Below the pieces are notes generated by a model. It did no database searches, was not told the origin of the DNA, and saw only the letters and a program-made list of their open reading frames with translations. From Fragilaria crotonensis (Eukaryota > Bacillariophyta > Fragilariophyceae > Fragilariales > Fragilariaceae): a DNA stretch of 55,533 nucleotides. Location of the stretch: assembly GCA_022925895.1 (NCBI GenBank), contig JAKSYS010000406.1, forward strand, positions 1-55,533, given 5' to 3'. Position numbers and translations under genes: made by a program. How positions within the stretch are numbered: position 1 is the stretch's first letter; every line of letters begins with the position of its first letter. Of this stretch, positions 1 through 11,700 are shown piece after piece.

Positions 1-640
1 CACAAACACACCTCGCTAAGATTGGGCCTAAGTCGTAGTGGATTTGGTTTGTTCAACGTCTTCAAAACCGTGTACGTGGGCTTCAACCGTTCTCCGGGTA
101 CTCAGAGTACTCCAATATCGGCGGTATGACATATGCCATATGCCTAATGCCTACGCATATATCTGGCGGCGGGAAGAAATCTCAAAACTTGCATCAGTCA
201 TTTTGGATCCTCAATTTTTGGACTCCTATCTCCTATGATATAATAAACTACAGTATTGATCTGTCTCCATACTTGGTAAGTGCCAATCTATCATAGCGTT
301 CGGGGTGCGTACTTCTCTGCCAGAGAAAAGCACCGTATTGGCACAAGCAGTACGTAGTACTAGTACTACGTTGTTCGCGGAGGTAGGAATAGACCCCGAC
401 GACACCTATGTAAAGTTCATACCTCGGACATCTCCACATCATCTTCACCCAATACTCCGCGGACATCTCGCATCTTGCGAAGGACTGGATTCGATTCGAT
501 TACTCACTGCTCAGTGCTCACCTCAGTGCCACTAACAACCAAAACAACCACAACAACTCTCCACCTCTCTCGCACACATTGCCTACCAACTTGAGTTAAT
601 TGGTTTCGGTATCCACGACAGTCAAATCCGGAAGAAAATA
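1..640. other. intergenic / 5' flank, no supported gene
   Basis: I see no convincing gene here. Several short overlapping open frames exist but none has recognisable protein features. The stretch contains GTAC-rich words (for example around 100-120 and 350-375), which recur in most intergenic regions of this window. The last part before position 641 is the presumed promoter and 5' leader of the coiled-coil gene. Confidence 0.5.
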
Positions 641-1369
641 ATGTCAGACGCGGCCTACCGTCGTGAATTGGAGTTGGAGCTCGAGAGGCTGGCTCGCGAA
701 CTCGCCGATGTCCGCATGGAGAAAGCGCAGCAGCGACAGAGAATTGAACAGCTTCAACAGGAACAGTGTCAATTGCAGGATCAACTCGGACAAAAGACCG
801 CGGGTGATAAGGAATTGAGGACTGATCTGGCACAGCAACTCCAAACTCTTCATCAAGTTGTAAGACAAAAGAAGTCAGAACACTGCAAGGTGAAGCAGGA
901 GTGGGAGAGGTCGAAAGAACAGTACGATCACTTGAGGCAAACTGTTGATTTATTTCCTTCCAATAAGCAGGATGACGAGGATGATGATATGGAGGCGAAT
1001 GAAGCCCGTTCCAGAGATGTTCTCAAGTCATTGATGGACAGCTCGTTGTTCGACAATTCTGAGAATGCGGCCTCTCGAGCCGATGACGCTTCTTTAGGTG
1101 ATAACGATACCGTCATCACTGAGCACACCAAGGACAGTTTGCAACTTCATCGCATGAAGCAGCAACAACGCCGTAAGGCACAAGGTGATGATGCGAATGG
1201 CGGAGGAGGTGGCCTGTCAAAGTTTTTCTCCAAGCAGGAAGGAGGGGCATCCTTGCCACCTCCAGCTTCGTCGTCGGGCTCTGCAAACAAACTCGGTTCC
1301 TTCCTTGAAAATGATGGCAAGAAGCCATCCAAGTCTGTTGAAAAGGATTTGAGGAGTGCTAGTGAGTGA
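641..1369 (+). CDS. coiled-coil protein of unknown function
   Basis: A single-exon frame of 242 aa. Residues about 6-105 are rich in Glu, Gln, Arg and Leu with heptad spacing (for example RRELELELERLARELADVR), so a long alpha-helical coiled coil is expected. An acidic segment (QDDEDDDME) follows near residue 110. The last 70 residues are Gly/Ser/Pro-rich and contain KFFSKQ and KLGSFLEN, two similar short hydrophobic motifs spaced in disordered sequence. There is no signal peptide or membrane segment, so it is probably cytosolic or nuclear. The start is the first ATG after an AT-rich leader. It runs convergently towards the urea transporter. I do not recognise a named family. Confidence 0.75.
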   Translation: MSDAAYRRELELELERLARELADVRMEKAQQRQRIEQLQQEQCQLQDQLGQKTAGDKELRTDLAQQLQTLHQVVRQKKSEHCKVKQEWERSKEQYDHLRQTVDLFPSNKQDDEDDDMEANEARSRDVLKSLMDSSLFDNSENAASRADDASLGDNDTVITEHTKDSLQLHRMKQQQRRKAQGDDANGGGGGLSKFFSKQEGGASLPPPASSSGSANKLGSFLENDGKKPSKSVEKDLRSASE

Positions 1370-1682
1370 GTGAATGACGTCAGTTCTCATACCTTGCACT
1401 GAAGTGTGGACTCGTCGGAGTAGGAATATCTGTAGTTTGTTCTGCTGCTCTATAATTGTAAGAGAACAAAGTCGTAGCTTTCTATAAGACCTCTCATTGC
1501 AGTAGGTTTTCGAGAATTACAATTGTGTTAAACTGAACTTACTTTCCATTGACATTGCCCTTGGCAGTAACAAAACTGGTAGTGCATTAAAAAAACTGTG
1601 GTCAGCACTAGTGCGGTTGACTCACTGACCTAGACGCTTCGTGTCGACGTGCGCCGTGATGCTTGTCTCATGCGTAACATCT

Positions 1683-2747
1683 TCATTCATTCTTTTCTGG
1701 AGAGTGGGGGTTCTTTGCCAATCTGTACCCAGGCATTTTCAGCAAATAACATCCTGACATTGCAATACAGAACGGCAGTGTGAGACAGGGAGCGTAAAAC
1801 GTTCCAAATACTTGTTGGAACGCTCCAAACTGAGCAGCAGTGGCAACAGCCCCGCCGGCAGACACTGCTACGGTGGTTGGTGAATGCACGAAAAAGACCC
1901 CAACACCAAGACTCGTGAGGGCACTGTTGAAGCCCCACAAACCAATGGCAATATGTGCCACATCGGCACCGAGCGCGGCTCCAGTGAGAGCACCAAGAGA
2001 TGCGCCCATGGCAGTGTGGGCCGCGAGGCCAGGACTGTAGAGCGCCATGCTGCCCAACAGAGCGGCGCCAGTTAGATTGGAATCCACCACAAAGATTTGT
2101 GAGACTCCCTTGAGAGGAGCCGAGATGGCCAAATTGAGGAATGAGCCATCGTACGAGGGCATTGGTGCCGACCCCTCAAATGGCTTGGAGCGCAACAACA
2201 TACTGAGCGTTACAAAATTGAAACTTAGTGTCCATTGGGGAACAGACCCCATGGCCGGCTTGAGAGCATTGGCAACGAAGGGTGACATGGCCCCCGCGAT
2301 GGTTGTCGTCACGAGAGCACTCATCCATAATGCAGGAGGTGCAATGAATACGGCAGTCGCGCAGCCTACGAGGCATCCATTGTATCCGCAAAGACCACTG
2401 GCGATGGCGTCTTTGTCATTCAATACGGTTGCAGCTCCGGTGGCAGCAGCAGTGCCAACGGCAGCGAGGCCTGCCAGGTACGGATCTCCCAAAGCTAGCG
2501 AGCCCAGAATGGCCAGGCCAGACTGTGGTGAATTCAAGAAAACGACCTGTCCGGCTCCCCGAGCAACTGAATCAATGAAAGGAGGAAGAGCCGTATACTT
2601 TTGGGGCTTCTTGTCTTTACCTGAGGACTCTGACGAGCTCCCGAAGAAGCGAGAGATGCGCACAGAATGATCATAGCAACTCCCAATGGGTGTTGTACTG
2701 CTGCGGCGAATGAAGTGATGGTTGTGGGCAAACATAAGGCTCCGCAT
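1683..2747 (-). CDS. urea transporter (UT / SLC14 family)
   Basis: A 354-aa intronless frame. From about residue 55 it matches the urea-transporter fold, which is two inverted halves forming a urea channel. The first half carries GQVVFLNSPQSG, followed by SGLCGYNGCLVG. The second half repeats this as GVSQIFVVDSNLTGA and IGLWGFNSALTSLG. These are the conserved pore signatures of the family. Many Ala/Gly-rich membrane helices follow each. The family moves urea passively down its gradient. Diatoms have a urea cycle and use urea as a nitrogen source, so a nitrogen-metabolism role is likely. The N-terminal 45 residues are Arg/Ser-rich (HHFIRRSSTTP, RISRFFGSSS) and could be a targeting presequence, which is inference. 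Length fits the family (300-390 aa). Confidence 0.9.
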   Translation of the reverse strand: MRSLMFAHNHHFIRRSSTTPIGSCYDHSVRISRFFGSSSESSGKDKKPQKYTALPPFIDSVARGAGQVVFLNSPQSGLAILGSLALGDPYLAGLAAVGTAAATGAATVLNDKDAIASGLCGYNGCLVGCATAVFIAPPALWMSALVTTTIAGAMSPFVANALKPAMGSVPQWTLSFNFVTLSMLLRSKPFEGSAPMPSYDGSFLNLAISAPLKGVSQIFVVDSNLTGAALLGSMALYSPGLAAHTAMGASLGALTGAALGADVAHIAIGLWGFNSALTSLGVGVFFVHSPTTVAVSAGGAVATAAQFGAFQQVFGTFYAPCLTLPFCIAMSGCYLLKMPGYRLAKNPHSPEKNE

Positions 2748-3739
2748 GATTTGACTGTTGGTTGATAGGAGTGCGTGATACGTTTCGTCGTACCTGATAG
2801 GTCGTACTGCAGACTTCAGGTAGATCGTTGAACCTATCAGGTGCTACCGGTAGGAGCGCTTGATAGATAGAAGATAGATTGCTGTTCGGAGTTCCGAGTG
2901 CGGTGCCTGAGAGCTGATTGCAAAGATCAATGCTGTTGTCCCACGTACGGAGTACCAGGTATCTTGAACGAGAGTGCCTTTATAATCAACAGAAGCGATG
3001 CAATGAAGCAATGCATAAAACAAACAAAAGATCGTGCGCAGCTTCGGCAAACTCCAGATCTATTCTACGATTTATGTGCTTCCGTTCTTGAGATCGGAAT
3101 TTCATCAAGAGTCTACTACTACCTATGACCTGTGACCTATGAGTACCGGTAATAGTATGACATGTAGTGGTCTACGGTAGTAGAGTCAATCGTACGCGTG
3201 CACTTTATTAGGATGTTTAGGATCCTACCGGTAGACAGTACTGGTACGCTTGCTGCACGTGGATGTATATTACTGCAAGTACCTGGTACTGTAGTAGGAG
3301 TGTGAATGACTTAAAAAATGTTTCACCATCAGCACTTTGCGCATCTGAACCTCTGCAACTTCACAAACATTGTCCGAGCACGGCGCTGTTTTCGGAGTAG
3401 ATTGCTACGCCTATAACGTGAGGTACGAGTACGCCACGAAAGACACCTAACAGGATTCTTGAATTGCCACGCGCAAGAATCTTTCGAGACTCCGTGATGA
3501 CACTAGCGAACAGAGAGGCGAAAGCCTACCGTAGCTTGCCTTCTTGCATTGTGAGGAGGATATTGCGTGCGATTGGAACCAACCACACACGCAGTCGTCG
3601 CGTGTGCGTCCCTCGGCAAACAGGTTAGTGCACAACGTATAGTAAGGATGCGCGCTGTTCGTCGACTACAAGAACTCCCAGTCGAATTTGCAGAAAGCAT
3701 CACAGTAATGATGATCCTACATGTATAGTGGTGTCCTGC
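2748..3739. other. intergenic, GTAC-word rich
   Basis: No gene is supported. The stretch is dense in words built on GTAC and ACCGGT (for example 2940-2960, 3140-3300), typical of the spacers in this window. Short open frames at 3447-3703 have no recognisable features. Confidence 0.5.
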
Positions 3740-4610
3740 TTACCCGAAGATATACCAAAGGATGAATAGAATGCACGATGCAATGACTCCCGCCAAAATC
3801 ATATCATCTCGACTCCTTCGTCTCCGAATGTTCTCCACCAATCGATTGAGTCCAGGAATATTGGACGTGATACGCAAAATCGTTCCTTGTACGCCACGCA
3901 ACGACATACCTTGCGTGCGAAGATCTGAATGAATTTCTGCGGCTTGATTGATGACAGCGGCCGAGGCTGTGAGAGAGTTGCTAATGTGATTTCGCTCTCG
4001 CATCAAATGTTGCATCGCTTCATCTTGATCGTTTCCACCTCCTACTTGGGTTTTAGCACCCGCGAATAGTTCCAGTTGTTCCTTCTTTCGGGTGAACAGA
4101 GCCGAGGTCTTCTGGAAGTCTCCAGTCAAATCAAATAGGATTTCACGATAGCGTTTGACAAGGAGTTGCTGTTGTGATTTCCCCGTCCGCTCGGCCACCG
4201 GCGCTAGCTTTGTTTGGATGAGATCGGAGAGTGCTGCAAGTGTGCGTTGAATGTCGCTGCGAAGGGTGGCTTCTTCCTCTGTGGGAATGACGGAGCCCGT
4301 CTCTGCGGAATTTAGGAGAGAGTCAAGTGACTTGTCCTGATTGTTAAGTTTTTGTGCCAACTACTCCAGCAGAAAACAGATGCAAATGGAGAAAGGTTGT
4401 GTGAGTGGGAGGAGCCCATGGTATAACTCATGAATCATTGTTAGGAATAAGCGATAGGCACTACTACCTGGTACTGCAGTAGCGTACTGGAGTGGTAGGC
4501 TTTATCTTCTTCACGTAAGATGTTCGTACCTGTTGGTATCTCGACACTCGATCCTCCAAATGACGCTCCAACTTGGTGGCCTCTCGTCGCAAGGAATCAA
4601 AATCTTCCAT
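3740..4610 (-). CDS. GOSR1: Golgi SNAP receptor complex member 1 (Qb-SNARE GS28/Gos1)
   Basis: Two exons on the minus strand, 4530-4610 and 3740-4360, join in phase 0 across a 169-nt GT-AG intron (4361-4529) to give 233 aa. Exon 1 encodes the family N-terminus (MEDFDSLRREATKLERHLED), comparable to the start of animal GS28. The middle forms the three-helix regulatory domain. Residues about 130-195 form the Qb-SNARE motif (RERNHISNSLTAS, LRTQGMSLRGVQGTI, with the usual Gln in the zero layer). A C-terminal membrane anchor (AGVIASCILFILWYIFG) ends the protein. GS28 mediates fusion in ER-to-Golgi and intra-Golgi traffic. The ATG at 4610 was chosen because its context is good and the length matches the family. 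An in-frame ATG at 4736 would add 42 residues. Confidence 0.88.
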
Positions 4611-5706
4611 GGTCTCTACTGAGTGGTCTGCTGCAGTTGTCGTCGACGTTGGCCCGCCGCGACGTTGACGAAGTGGTTGCGACAGAGAAATGGTAAATCC
4701 AGTCGATCTAGTCGGACAGTGTGATGTGATTCTCAATTCCTCAGGTCAGATCCAGATACAACGAGTTTCACTTGCCACTTCTGTAACGTCAACCGTCGCC
4801 TCAAGTAGATTTCTGAGTCAAAGATGCGATGATGAGGAACGAAAGCTGCTTCCAGAAGATGCTGTACAACGGAAATTAGCTCTTTGATGAGGACTTACTG
4901 TAGTAGTGGCGTTTTCGACATCATTCGCAACTTGCTGCAATGCGCAACATTTGCACAGGTTTGAGATATCATTATCCTAAACCATGTTCGAGGCCGTACC
5001 GCCGTGCCAGTTCTTTATCACAGTATTGTAGAACCGAACCACCTGGTACTGCAAATACTACCGGTAGTACCGGTTGCGAGCGTGTCAAACGTATGACAAC
5101 CCGGTGTGTCTTGTAGTTGTCATGAATACTCCGAACACAACGAGTCGTTTGTAGTCGGAGTTATAACTTTGGTACTAGTACCATGGTACTCCAGTGCTGT
5201 CGCATTCTTTAGTGCTCTGACTATTCAAACTTCAAACCAAATTGCCGGTACTAGTACCAGGTATGCACAGTAGAATTCGGACTACGTGGCAATTGAGGTC
5301 GGTTTTTATAGAGGTACGAGTACCAGTACCAGGTATCGTACTGTGCCTCTATCTAATGTTGATGCTGGTACAGGAAGTTTACTGCAATATATGTCATATA
5401 TATATATGGATACAATTATTGCTACCTTTCCTACTGGAATCTGTTACAGTACTGAAGTCCGAGCTAGAGACTCGTACAGTGTACAAGATACTTGCACTCT
5501 CTGCAATGACTACAGTCTATCATACAGTACAACATCCGCGCGCCCGCCTGTTTTGAACGTTGGCTTCCAAATAAAACGACTTTTCTTAGGTCACAAAGTA
5601 AGCCACTTCTTCGCTGTTCAGGACTGTATGAGAGGTGCAACGGCCTGTTGTTGACGCCTCGTGAGTTTCATCTTGTTCTCAACCACTCCGATCAACGATC
5701 AATACC
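4611..5706. other. intergenic, GTAC-word rich
   Basis: Nothing recognisable is coded here. The spacer contains clusters of GTAC/ACCGGT palindromic words (5040-5075, 5165-5200, 5245-5340) and a short AT-dinucleotide stretch near 5390-5410. It holds the divergent 5' regions of the GS28 gene and the formin gene. Confidence 0.5.
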
Positions 5707-8700
5707 ATGGCGTCGTACTCTACCTCTCGCTTCGCCTTGAAGGTCGAGAAAGACTTCGCCATCCAGTTGACAGATTCCCAACTCCGATTGCAGAAACGCA
5801 TTCATGGTACCGAAGCTACTAATATCGTTAGTGGTGTCGAACATGCGGGACCTAGAATGGACTTGCCAGAGTTTTCTCTGCGAGAACAAGATGAGAATAA
5901 TGCACTTTTGCTACGCAAAGCACTCAACAACTCTAATACGAATACACGGCATTCGACGGGGGCAATTGTCAGTAACGCAGATCGGAAAGCCATGTTGCGC
6001 AAGATTCTCGCTCAAAAGAGTCGATCCAGAGCAGCCGCAATAGGGAAAGCAGTCGAACATGAAGAACAGAACCATGTGTCTTCAAAGCATTCAGCTCCAG
6101 TCGAGCAGCATGAGCTGTACCTCCTTAAGTCCACACCTGTGCCGTTGAGGCAACAGGAACCAAACCAGACTCCCGTGAAGAGACACCCGTCGGTGCAGAA
6201 GCAAAGCATCCGTCATCCCGTAAAATCAGCTCCTCAAATAACAACATCATCAGCCCTGCATCAGGATGTTTCCAAAAGTGACACCTCTGGATCTGCTACA
6301 ACCTCCAAGGACGACCAGAAGGCATTGCTAAGAAAGGTTCTTGCAAACAGCAGGGCCAAAAGGCAGAATGCTGCCGAACAGAGAATTTCACCACGTTCAA
6401 GTTTGATGGAGTCCCAAAAAAAGGCGATATCAGAAACGGGTTTTAAACGAGAGTCACTGCCGTTTATCAGACCAGATGTGCCTAAGTCCCAGGGAAGACT
6501 CTCACCTCGATTGGGCTTGATGCAATCCCAACGAAAGTCTATGGTGGAGATCAGGAGGGAAGCCATGACAGAGGCGCCACAAGGGCAGCCTATCAAGGAC
6601 TCACTTCTATCTCATCAACCATCTCGCCTTATTCGTCAAGGTACTAGTAACAGGGAAAATGCTGCTCTTGACCAGAAACGTGCGGAGCCTGAATTTACGG
6701 CCCCGATTCGGAGACACGACCCTTCTCAATCAACCAAAACGACACTCGAATCTCAGGCCAGACCAATGAAATCTCCTTCCAAAAATCGTGAGATATTGAC
6801 AGCGACGAGTCGCTCTCAACACAGTGACATGTCTCATCGGTCGTCCGAGATTCTCACATCATCGCGAATGGAGTTTACGGACAAACCTGCGAAATTGAAA
6901 GACATCACCCCCGATGTGATAAATCGACCCAAAGATCCCACTCGCAATTCTGATTCGCAACACATCAACCCTTCCAGGCTCCGACTGCCACCGCCAGAGC
7001 AAGAGTTGGATTCGTACGGAGCATTCTTTTCCGTACTTCAGAAAGAAGGTGCAAATGACCATCGAGAATTGTTCCGCTCATTCAGGTCGATATTTTATTC
7101 CGGTAAGGTGGAGCTTACCGAAAAGCAGAAGCGTGTTAAATTTGACAGCAGGACGAAGAAGACCTTGACGGAAATGAATCTATATCTTAAGCGAGTATCC
7201 GACATGGAATGCAAGGCGGAAACACAGCTGGTGAATGATAAGAAATTCGCGAAAGAAGGTGGCCATCGACAAGTTTCTCCCCGCGGTTTGATGTCGATCT
7301 TCAGCAATCTCGTAGCCATGAATCTGGCTCCGACACAAGCGGAAGTTTACGCGTGCAGCCACTCTCCGAACTGAAAAAAGTTAAGGCTTGGATGACATCC
7401 TTCCGCCCCACACAGGAGAAACTGGCTCCTGTAGAAACAGATGACGCTGAGGTATTAATGGAGTCCATCGTCCGGACTCCACCACCTGAGCCTGTAAATC
7501 GTCAGGTCTCATGGCTGGCAGCGCATCGCGAGAAGCAGCTCCAGGCCACAGCATCTCTGCAATCTAATAATGACGAAGAATTGGCATCTCCTAGCAGTCG
7601 CAAAAGGCGAATCAATGAGTCAGACACTTCCTGTCCACCGTGGGCTAAGATCCAACTCAAATCAACAAGGGACAAGTCAGTGAACACAAAGGACGAATCA
7701 GTTGAAAGCAGTGCTGTTCCTTGGTCGAAGACGCTGCTTCGGGGGACATCAGCATTGACAGAAATCAATGAATCGTCGGACGAAAACGATACCCACGTGG
7801 AAGAAAGCCGAACTGTTGGCAGCTCCCTTGATAAGCCAGTCCACACTGATCGAAATCACCAAGGCCGAGATGGCGATCAAGGGACGTCACTGGGTATGTT
7901 GCAATACCAGGCGAAGACGAAGAAGGAACCAGTGGTCAAATCCTTTGTTCCGACAACGAAAGAGCCTGTCGGAGCTGTTCCATGGTCGAATGGGTTGAAG
8001 CTCAAACATGTTGAAGCCAACCAACCAGAAGTAAACAATTCGGTACCGTGGGCTCAGGTAAAGCTTCGGAAGAGAGTAGAAGCTGCGCCAGACGTTCCAA
8101 GTGATAACAAGAGAGAGGAGTTACCCGGCGTCCAGATGTTGCGGAAGACCAATCACAGTGCACCCGAGGCGCCGGGTGACTTATCTCGAGATGAGAAGTC
8201 TTCTGAGGATTCGCGTGAGGAAGATGTCATTGATGCTCCCTCAGCTCTGACACCAGCCAAGATGACAATACATGGCGCGTTGGCTGACATGTTTGCCGCC
8301 CGACTTGGACAAGCGCCTAAGTCGCCTCAAGCAGAGGAAGTTCCAACAGCCGATTCTAGTGTTTCAGAGAATACCGACGAGGAAGCGACACCACGAGAAG
8401 TGAAAAATGCTTTGTCCACCATGCTTGCAGCCCGACTTGGTCCGGTCTCGAATCCCACAAGCGAGCGCAAGGAAAACTCGGTTTCTGAAAGGAATTCAAC
8501 AGAAAATGGGAACAGGGTGTTGGCTACAATGGTCGCTCCCCGACTTGGTAAAGCCTCACATACAGAAGAAATGGCTTTGAATGAGTCTGGCACCGACGAG
8601 ACTGACAGCAATCCTTCAGCATCTGATATCAAAGGCGCCCTCGCGAAGATGTTTGCTATGCGTTCCGCGCAGAATCATGTGGCGGTCGTAGAACCGCTTA

Positions 8701-11700
8701 TCAGCGTTGGCGACGTCATTGATTTCGACAGCCTTCGGGAGACCTTCGAAAGATGTTGAAAAGCCATACGTCGGTCGAACTTTTGACAACGCCGGGTTTA
8801 CCTGATGAGGTTGTCATCCTTGGAAGTGATTTGATCTTGGTTGCGTCACCTCAATCAGGTGGTGCGAGGCAGCGAGTCATATGGCACCATCTGCGCGAGG
8901 ACATAGAATCCATTACTCTTGATATGGCGCAGAATGTCGCAGATCTCATGGTGTCAGGTGGTGCCCACAAGTCACTCAAGTTTAGAAGTGCAGAGGGCTG
9001 TTTGCGATTTGCAGCCTGTTTCTATCAAGCTGCTGATGTCGTGTCCTCGGAACGAAGTTCTCATTCCAGGCCGACTGACGACCGTGCAGTTCCGAACGAG
9101 GCGTCTAGTTCAACAGAGCACCTGAATAGTGAGGAGCAGCAATTTTGGAAAGATTCCGGGCAGCTCGAAAAGTGAGGGACGCAAACGATCTTCTAAAAGC
9201 AATGATTGGAGGGGACAACGTCGATGATGATTTGAGTGAGGAGGACCAGAAGACAGTTGATCTTTACAAGAAAATGCTTAGGATGCAAATCCCGCCTGAA
9301 GCGGTGCATCACAAGATGACTAGAGACGGTGTCACTCAGAGACTCGTGGATATAGTTCTTAGGCAAGAAACGCCGGCGCCGGTGGAGCCAACAAATTGTC
9401 TTACAGGTGACGAAGAAAGGATTGCCGACCAATATCGAAAGATGTTGAAAATGCAGATCCCCAAAGAGGCGGTTCAGCACAAAATGACTAAGGAAGGTGT
9501 TGATCAAAAGATTGTCGATGCTGTCCTCAACACAGAAACCCAAAAGTGTCAAGAAGTTGAGGCAGAAAAAGAGCAGCCGGTGAGCAGCCTTTCAGAGGAG
9601 GAAGAAAAATTGATCACATCATATCGCAAGATGCTTAAAATGTGCATTCCTCCTGATGCTATACGCCACAAGATGAAGAAGGACCAGGTGGACGACAAGA
9701 TCGTGTTCGCCATTTTCCCCGAGGACGCCGTCAGTGCTGCAGCGAAGGTAGGAAAGGTGCCAACATTGACTGACGATGAAAAAAAGACTGTGGAAACCTA
9801 CCAGAAAATGCTGAAAATGAGAATTCCACCAGATGCTGTTCGCCACAAAATGGCAAACGACGGCGTATGCGCCAAGATTGTGGCCCTTGTTCTCGGCGAA
9901 GCGCCGACAGAGAAGACGACATCGACTGGACTTACAGAGGAAGAGGAGAAAGCAGTTGCGAGTTACAAGAAAATGCTCAAGATGCACTTTCCAGAGGAGG
10001 CCATCCGGCATAAGATGACCAAGGAAGGTGCTAGCGACAAGGTTGTTGGGGCTGTGTTCGAGGTCAAGAAGAATTCGACACCTCCTGGTCCCATGACGAG
10101 TAAGGCCTCGCTACGTGGCAGCGACCTCGTCGCCTTGCACTGGACGCCTCTATCTGGGGAGGAACTTGACAATAGTGTTTGGAGAGCGAGTAAGAAACGA
10201 AAGGTAGCCGGTACTCAGCCTGGAACAAACGATATCTCCAAGCTTATCGAGTTGTTCAAGAAGAAGAGTAATCCAAAGGGTGGCGTGGCCGTTGGTCCAA
10301 CAAGCAACTCTGATGCAAATGGAAAAGCAAAGTTGATCGACTTGAACAGAGCCAATAACATAGCGATTTCTCTGAAGGCATTCATGGATTTCACGCATCA
10401 GAAGTTGGCAGATACAATCGCCCACCTGGAACCCCAAGAACTCATCACAGGAGAACGAATCCAATTTGTGAAGGATCTACTTCCCAATCTCCAGGAAGTG
10501 CAGGCAATCAAAGCTTACACTGGCGACGATGCCAGGCTGGTGCCAGCCGAGCACTTTTTCCGGCGCATTGTTGCTGTGAAGCGAATCGAAGTTAAGGTGG
10601 AAGTTATGAAAATGATGGCAACTTTCAGGACCAATGCATTCGGGTTTTTGGAGAACTATAAAATTCTTGAACGTGCATGCGTCCAGGCTCAGAGCAGCGA
10701 AAAACTTCAAGAAGTATTGGACATGGTACTTCATGTTGGAAACATTATGAATGAAGGCACGCGAACCGGTGGTGCAGCCGGCTTCAAGTTCGATTCTCTC
10801 TTAAGCTTACACAGACCAAGAGTGCAGACGGCAAGACGACAGTCCTTGATTATCTTGTTATGATCTTTGTGGCCAAGAACAAACGCGAAACCCTTGACAT
10901 TAAATCAGATTTCGTTGATTGTCAAACTGCCAGCAGGATGCTGATTTCGGACATGAATACCGAAGTGAAAGGGATGTCTGATGCACTGCAGAAGTGTAAG
11001 ACAGAGTTGAATATCATGAAGAAGGAAGTTGGAATGATCACAGACGAGAAATTAGCTGAAACAAAATCGGTTCCATCTGATGATCCAATGGCAGGCTTGA
11101 TGCTCGCCATAAAAGCTCGTGGATCACAAGGAGATGGAGTCAATCCGCATCAACTCCTTCGAAGGCGAAAGCCGCCAGCAGTTACTTGGAAGCGATCAAC
11201 GCTAGGAAGGATGCTGAAAACAAACGGGAGGACGATGCTCAGAAACCTGGCAAACTCAACCTTGATGTTATCAAGGAAAAATGCCAGCTTAAGGGTGAAA
11301 AGGAGGAGGCATCGCTTCTTCGAAAGGTATTGTCAAGTTGTACGGCTCCAGATCTTGGTGAGGGCGAAGACATACCAGTCGATCAAATGGAGCAAGGCAT
11401 TCTTGTTCCTCCTCCAAAACCAATTCGACCCCCAACTGTTCAAGGTGGCATTAGCAGACTAGAAGATTTCATTGCTGATGCAGAAGAAACGATGACGAAA
11501 CTCCAGACGAGCAAAAACGCTGCAATCACAGCTTGCAAAAGTCTTGCCAAGTACTGTGGTGAGAGTGGTGGCGAACAGTCAGCTACGACATTGCTGGGAA
11601 TCTTGTGCCAATTTGCAACGAACCTTAGTGATGCGGTTAAGAAGTACGACAGACGCCTTGAACTTGAGGCCAAGAAGGCAGCTCAAAAGCAGAAGGAAGA

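Noticed and set aside
2047..2670. 207-aa plus-strand frame
   Set aside because: It is antisense to the urea transporter, whose family motifs are clear; a codon-bias shadow.
7231..7304. A 74-nt GTGAAT...TTCAG intron that would also join the first two formin frames
   Set aside because: Possible, but the break inside the conserved FH2 block (about 10810) has no intron signal and closes with one base, as do the other breaks, so one explanation (missing bases) covers all. RNA could revive the intron.
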